In this document: positions 60,377 through 64,000 of the stretch, one piece after another | How the letters are laid out: each line of letters opens with the position of its first letter | Position numbering within the stretch: position 1 is the stretch's first letter | Assembly: GCF_003259695.1 (NCBI RefSeq) | Contig: NZ_PZJH01000002.1 | Coordinates: 62,001 to 126,000 of the forward strand | Length of the DNA: 64,000 nt | Direction of reading: 5' to 3' | Origin: Macrococcus epidermidis | GTDB taxonomy: Bacteria > Bacillota > Bacilli > Staphylococcales > Staphylococcaceae | The notes under the pieces: generated by a model | Seen by the model: only the letters and a program-made list of their open reading frames with translations | Told to the model about the DNA's origin: nothing | Databases searched by the model: none | Translations under genes and position numbers: made by a program

Positions 60377-60988
60377 ATGGTAAAAATTATTATACTTGAT
60401 GACCATGAATTATTCGGTCACGGGGTTGCCAAAATTATTGAGGCGGAAGACGATTTGTCAGTGTTAAAAGTATTTACAGATCCGAATCTGCTTACGCATT
60501 ATATTAAAACGCTACAGCCTAATATTGTGCTGTGTGATATTAAAATAAAAGATGTGAATGGTTTAAACATCGTAAAGACGTATTCTAAAAAATATCCGAA
60601 CGTAAAGTTTATTATGCTCAGTGGGTACAACTTAGAAGAGTATAAGATTAAAGCTTATGAAAATGGTGCGGTTGGATTCATTTTAAAGGATGAATCTACG
60701 GATAAACTTGTAGATGGTATCCGTGCAGTTTATTATTTTAATCAAAATTTAAAGCATGATATGGTTTTAGCGAAACCTTTGCTGAGTGATCAAGAGAAAG
60801 AAATTTTGCGAATGATTGCTAAAGATATGAAAAATCAGGAAATCAGTGAAGCTTTATTTATCAGTAAGCGTACGGTTGAATATCACATTACGAAGCTGAT
60901 TAGAAAGCTTGGTGTGGAATCAAGGTTAGGTGCTGTAATTAAAGGGATAAAGCTAGGGATTATTGAAGAAAGTGAAACGAAAATATAG
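60377..60988 (+). CDS. comA: ComA-like response regulator (NarL/LuxR type)
   Basis: 203 residues, GAGGTGG before the ATG. Receiver domain about 1-120 with acidic pocket D8-D9, phosphoacceptor D54 in VLCDIKI, and Lys in FILKDEST. C-terminal LuxR helix-turn-helix about 136-200: LLSDQEKEILRMIAKDMKNQ, then KRTVEYHITKLIRKLGV. Expected to be phosphorylated by the ComP-like kinase and to activate or repress target promoters in the nucleoid. It is the last gene of the comX-comQ-comP-comA locus, closed by a strong terminator. Confidence 0.88.
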   Translation: MVKIIILDDHELFGHGVAKIIEAEDDLSVLKVFTDPNLLTHYIKTLQPNIVLCDIKIKDVNGLNIVKTYSKKYPNVKFIMLSGYNLEEYKIKAYENGAVGFILKDESTDKLVDGIRAVYYFNQNLKHDMVLAKPLLSDQEKEILRMIAKDMKNQEISEALFISKRTVEYHITKLIRKLGVESRLGAVIKGIKLGIIEESETKI

Positions 60989-61014
60989 ACGCAGGACATT
61001 GTCCTGCGTTTTTT
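60989..61014 (+). terminator. Terminator of the com locus
   Basis: ACGCAGGAC-ATT-GTCCTGCGT, a 9-bp stem followed by TTTTT. Confidence 0.87.
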
Positions 61015-61416
61015 CTAATGGGTGTAAATATTGATGATATCCATAAATGAAATAAAGAAAGTCTGATGATTACTTGTCACAGAACCGATAATAATGGCTG
61101 CCCATTGATCTATTTTCTCTATCGTCATATCGACAGACTGAATATAACCATCCATATAGTATTCGATTGTCACATCCTGATGTTTAGCAAGTGCAATGTG
61201 CAATGTTTCATTGATTTCCTGCACACGGTCTTCAGAAAGCTCTGGCCGTTCAACTTTATTTTGATTTTCTATTTGTCGTCGTACATCGGCAAATTGTTGT
61301 GGCATCGTAGCAAATGGCGCCCATTTAATCATACCGCGCCCTTTAGGAATGTTGCGGTTCAGTTGCTCCGGTTCAACTTTTCTGTAATCAGTTTCGCCAT
61401 AGATAGGGTGGATCAT
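61015..61416 (-). CDS. YolD-like protein, probably SOS-regulated
   Basis: 133 residues from the ATG after AAGGATG; longer in-frame readings lack a ribosome site. YolD-like signature GRGMIKWAPFATMPQQF (residues about 29-45) and a C-terminal strand-rich half with VTIEYYMDGYIQ. In Bacillus YolD proteins accompany Y-family polymerases (UvrX) in mobile elements and DNA-damage cassettes; no polymerase is next to it here. A LexA box lies 34 bases upstream. Its molecular role is unknown. Confidence 0.85.
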   Translation of the reverse strand: MIHPIYGETDYRKVEPEQLNRNIPKGRGMIKWAPFATMPQQFADVRRQIENQNKVERPELSEDRVQEINETLHIALAKHQDVTIEYYMDGYIQSVDMTIEKIDQWAAIIIGSVTSNHQTFFISFMDIINIYTH

Positions 61417-61449
61417 TGTCTCACATCCTTGTTCTTTTCTTTTATTATA

Positions 61450-61463
61450 CGAACATACGTTCT
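61450..61463. promoter_or_regulatory. LexA (SOS) box
   Basis: CGAACATACGTTCT matches the Gram-positive SOS box CGAAC-N4-GTTCG at all but the last base. It sits 34 bases before the yolD-like start codon. Confidence 0.82.
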
Positions 61464-61475
61464 GTTTTTCAACAA

Positions 61476-61507
61476 AAATAAGCAGTGGAATTTTCCACTG
61501 CTTATTT
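61476..61507 (-). terminator. Terminator of the MFS gene
   Basis: ATAAGCAGTGGAA pairs with TTCCACTGCTTAT around two T; on the minus strand TTTTTGTTG follows. The MFS stop codon at 61502 lies inside. Confidence 0.8.
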
Positions 61508-62743
61508 GTTCGTTTTAAATTGATGTTTACCAGGAAGATTAAGCGCAGTGACAATCAGCGTCACACCTACAATGCCAAGCAGTGCGACATATACACCCAT
61601 CATTACACTGTTTAACACGACGCCCACGATTAAACCGGAACTTGCTACAAGTCCTGCACCACTATAACCAAGCGAACTGAATGCTATATAACTTGCACGT
61701 GCATCATCAGGCATCAGTTTCGCCATATACACAGAATAAATCGGACTTTGAATCAATTCTCCGATAGTTGCAAATAATATACACAACATAAGCACCCACC
61801 ATACTGTAATTGTATGCGTTAATGCATACCCGAATGTGTACATCAGTCCACCAATGACAAGCATGGTACGTTGATTAAATGGTTCGACGAGTTTGTTGAC
61901 AAGAAAAGTGATCGTTACAACAAGTACTGTATTTTCAATGAGCATTAAACTCATCATGCGTACACCATCAATGTGTACACCGAACAAATCAATAGGTTTA
62001 AATACTTCATGTAAACGTACGCCAATATAATTGGTTAAAGCAAATTCGGCAGAAAAGATAAATACGGCAGCAGCAGTGAAGAGCACGAAGCGCGTATCCT
62101 TTAAAGCTACTTTATATTTACCGAATAGATCGCGCATCCAGTGCATATCAACGATGACTTTCTCTTTCTCGGTCGTTGGATCTTTTAGAAATTTGTAGAA
62201 GATAAACGTATTGATTAACATGATTGCAATGATAATGATAAAGAGCAGGAAGCGATGTTCTTTATAAAATAGTCCACCAATTGCTGTTCCGACAGCAGTA
62301 GCGAGGTTATTCGACCAGTATGTCGTCACATAAACTGATTTTCTGCTAACTTCATCGGTTGAGTCAATAATCAATGCTTCAAGTGCCGGGAAGATCATGG
62401 CACTTGGAATAGCGAGACACATAAAGATAATGGCCACAAACCATGCAAGATTAATATCCGGGTGAATGAAAATCGCCATCACTGTAAAAAGAATCGCAAA
62501 TATAGTTTGTCCCCAGATAAGCTGTCCTTTCCGACTGAAGCGGTCTGCAAAGTAGCCGCCGACAAGATTACAAAGCAATCCGAAAATAACATTCAGTGAC
62601 ATGAGGATACCCGAAGTGACTTTATCGAGTTCATCAGCAATATATAAAACCATGAAAGGCATAATACTCATTGACGCAGCGTGATCAAAGAAACCACAAA
62701 TAATTCGCAGTTTAACATTAGATGGAAAGTCTTTAAATTTCAT
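61502..62743 (-). CDS. MFS multidrug-type exporter (DHA1-like)
   Basis: 413 residues, 12 helices. MFS loop 2-3 motif GGYFADRFSRKGQL and the helix 5 antiporter-like stretch WSNNLATAVGTAIGG. Closest in style to the YttB/MdrP/QacA-like DHA1 proton antiporters that export drugs or metabolites; the substrate is unknown. A long intracellular loop DPTTEKEKVIVDMHW divides the halves. Monocistronic. Confidence 0.88.
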   Translation of the reverse strand: MKFKDFPSNVKLRIICGFFDHAASMSIMPFMVLYIADELDKVTSGILMSLNVIFGLLCNLVGGYFADRFSRKGQLIWGQTIFAILFTVMAIFIHPDINLAWFVAIIFMCLAIPSAMIFPALEALIIDSTDEVSRKSVYVTTYWSNNLATAVGTAIGGLFYKEHRFLLFIIIIAIMLINTFIFYKFLKDPTTEKEKVIVDMHWMRDLFGKYKVALKDTRFVLFTAAAVFIFSAEFALTNYIGVRLHEVFKPIDLFGVHIDGVRMMSLMLIENTVLVVTITFLVNKLVEPFNQRTMLVIGGLMYTFGYALTHTITVWWVLMLCILFATIGELIQSPIYSVYMAKLMPDDARASYIAFSSLGYSGAGLVASSGLIVGVVLNSVMMGVYVALLGIVGVTLIVTALNLPGKHQFKTNK

Positions 62744-62846
62744 TACGGGATACCTCTAGTTGTTTTTATTCTTATATATTTCTCTTATTATATTTCATAA
62801 TAATCTGAAAATATACAAAAAAATAAGCTAGAACAAAAGTTCTAAC

Positions 62847-63698
62847 TTATTTCGTAATTGAAAGCAATAGTTCACGTGCAACTTTCGCTGCAACAGCATT
62901 AGAGACGCCACTGTGGTCGTATGGTGGTGACAATTCTACGATATCAGCTGCAACAACGTTCAGTTGTTCGAATACTTTAAATGCAGGTTCAAGTTCTTTA
63001 TAAGTTAATCCACCAGGTTCAGGTGTTCCTGTACCAGGGAAGATTGATGGATCTAAACAATCCAGATCAATTGTGATGTATACAGGTGCATTACCGATAA
63101 TGCCCGGTAAATCCTTTAATGTATCGATTGAGAATTTCTCAAGTACAGTATGTGTTTCGCTCCAGTCGAACTCTTCTTTTGTGCCTGAACGAATACCGTA
63201 CTGATAAATTCTGTTATCGCCGACAAGGTCATGTATACGACGTACGACTGTCGCGTGAGATAATGGTTCTCCCATATAGTCATCACGTAAGTCTGTATGA
63301 GCATCAAGCTGCACAAGGATCGCATCCGGATACTTTTCAAGAACAGCACGCATAGGGCCAAGCGTTACTAAATGTTCGCCACCAATCATAAATGGCAGTT
63401 TCCCTGCATTTAAAATCGTGCGTGCCGTATCTTCAAGTTCTTCTAATACTTTCATTTTGTTACCGATTGTAATATCGACGTCTCCTGAATCCATAATACG
63501 GACATCTTCCAGATCTTTGTTTAAGTATGGGCTATATGTTTCAAGACCATAGGACTCAGAACGGATTGCATCAGCTGCAAAGCGTGTACCAGGACGGTTT
63601 GAAACCGTACCGTCAAATGGTGCACCATATATTACTGTTGTTGCTTCTTCAAATGAAGCTTCGCAACTCATATACACGTGTTTATTCGGTTGCATCAT
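62847..63698 (-). CDS. speB: Agmatinase SpeB (ureohydrolase)
   Basis: 283 residues from the ATG after AAGGAG (a second ATG follows immediately). Binuclear manganese motifs are GGEHLVTLGP, QLDAHTDLRDDYMGEPLSHATV, and ITIDLDCLDPSIFPGTGTPEPGG. It converts agmatine to putrescine and urea, upstream of spermidine synthase. It overlaps the speE stop by 17 bases, forming an operon speE-speB. N-guanidino relatives (arginase, guanidinobutyrase) are alternatives but less likely next to speE. Confidence 0.9.
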   Translation of the reverse strand: MMQPNKHVYMSCEASFEEATTVIYGAPFDGTVSNRPGTRFAADAIRSESYGLETYSPYLNKDLEDVRIMDSGDVDITIGNKMKVLEELEDTARTILNAGKLPFMIGGEHLVTLGPMRAVLEKYPDAILVQLDAHTDLRDDYMGEPLSHATVVRRIHDLVGDNRIYQYGIRSGTKEEFDWSETHTVLEKFSIDTLKDLPGIIGNAPVYITIDLDCLDPSIFPGTGTPEPGGLTYKELEPAFKVFEQLNVVAADIVELSPPYDHSGVSNAVAAKVARELLLSITK

Positions 63699-64000
63699 CG
63701 AGCATCTCCTTAACGAATGTTGGAAGAGCGAATGCACCAGTATGAATATCAGTGTTATAGTATTTAGTTTTTAAGCCAAGCGCGTTCCAGGCATCTAAGT
63801 CAGCATCTTTTAAAGGATCGAACTTCTTAGAAGCAAATCCGAATAACCAGTGACCAGATGGATAAGTCGGCATATGGAACTGGTACACACGTGTAATCGG
63901 GAATAAACCTTTGATTTTAGAGTGTGCACGTTTCATTTCATGTGCGTAACTTGGGTAGTAAGGTGATTCATGCTGATTAATTAATATACCGTCATCTGTT
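63682..64000 (-). CDS. speE: Spermidine synthase SpeE (C-terminal part, start beyond window)
   Basis: About 105 codons of the C-terminal half are in the window; the frame is open to the right edge. Visible are DDGILINQHESPYYPSYAHE, the substrate-binding QHESPYYP motif, and the terminal stretch GHWLFGFASKKFDP. The enzyme transfers an aminopropyl group from decarboxylated SAM to putrescine. Forms an operon with speB. Confidence 0.93.
   Translation of the reverse strand, partial: TDDGILINQHESPYYPSYAHEMKRAHSKIKGLFPITRVYQFHMPTYPSGHWLFGFASKKFDPLKDADLDAWNALGLKTKYYNTDIHTGAFALPTFVKEMLDDATE

Overview
The window is low-GC DNA from a member of the Staphylococcaceae. Several linkages point there: mroQ divergent from groESL with both CIRCE and CtsR sites, an SdcS-type dicarboxylate carrier, an aureolysin-like M4 protease, LPXTG wall proteins, two KtrB/D-type K+ channels, a chromosomal cadCA pair, ampS and speEB. 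The combination looks more like Macrococcus (Macrococcoides) than Staphylococcus sensu stricto, but that is inference from gene content. I saw no tRNA, rRNA, complete IS element or CRISPR array.

Layout. 1-5.96 kb: VOC/nitroreductase operon, an LPXTG protein, an M3 oligopeptidase, and a two-domain PPK2. 6-9 kb: mroQ and groESL. 9.2-13 kb: LysE exporter/MocR regulator pair, then a MarR-permease-small Cys protein operon. 13-23.9 kb: accessory region of small membrane proteins and lipoproteins, paiA, two small XRE regulators behind paired-palindrome operators, an aquaporin, and gene remnants. 23.9-31.3 kb: two paralogous Ktr channels flanking sdcS, an M20 amidohydrolase and more remnants. 31.5-33.2 kb: PadR-DUF1700-DUF4097 operon. 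34.3-36.8 kb: cadCA. 36.8-39.7 kb: a MifM-like leader ORF with yidC2, then a cyclase and an FAD monooxygenase. 40-52.5 kb: helD, ampS, an S66 peptidase, hsp20, namA, a NUDIX fusion, a C45 hydrolase and a third XRE module. 52.7-57.1 kb: aureolysin and a second LPXTG protein. 57.4-61 kb: a quorum-sensing locus. 61-64 kb: yolD, an MFS exporter and speEB.

The outstanding system is at 57416-60988. It holds a 59-residue prepeptide with one tryptophan five residues from its C-terminus, a ComQ-like isoprenyl transferase, a polytopic HisKA_3 sensor kinase and a LuxR-type response regulator, all overlapping or closely spaced. This is a ComQXPA-type isoprenyl-tryptophan pheromone system, but with the order X-Q-P-A instead of Bacillus Q-X-P-A. 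It lies next to a cell-wall protein and an extracellular protease, which are plausible outputs.

A second regulatory device sits at 36792-37881. A 90-codon membrane ORF overlaps a 13-bp hairpin that covers the Shine-Dalgarno of a short yidC paralogue. This is the architecture of Bacillus subtilis MifM-yidC2, in which ribosome stalling senses membrane-insertion capacity. Three small XRE regulators with distinct or shared paired operators, two families of dispersed intergenic hairpins and two tandem-repeat blocks account for much of the remaining non-coding structure.
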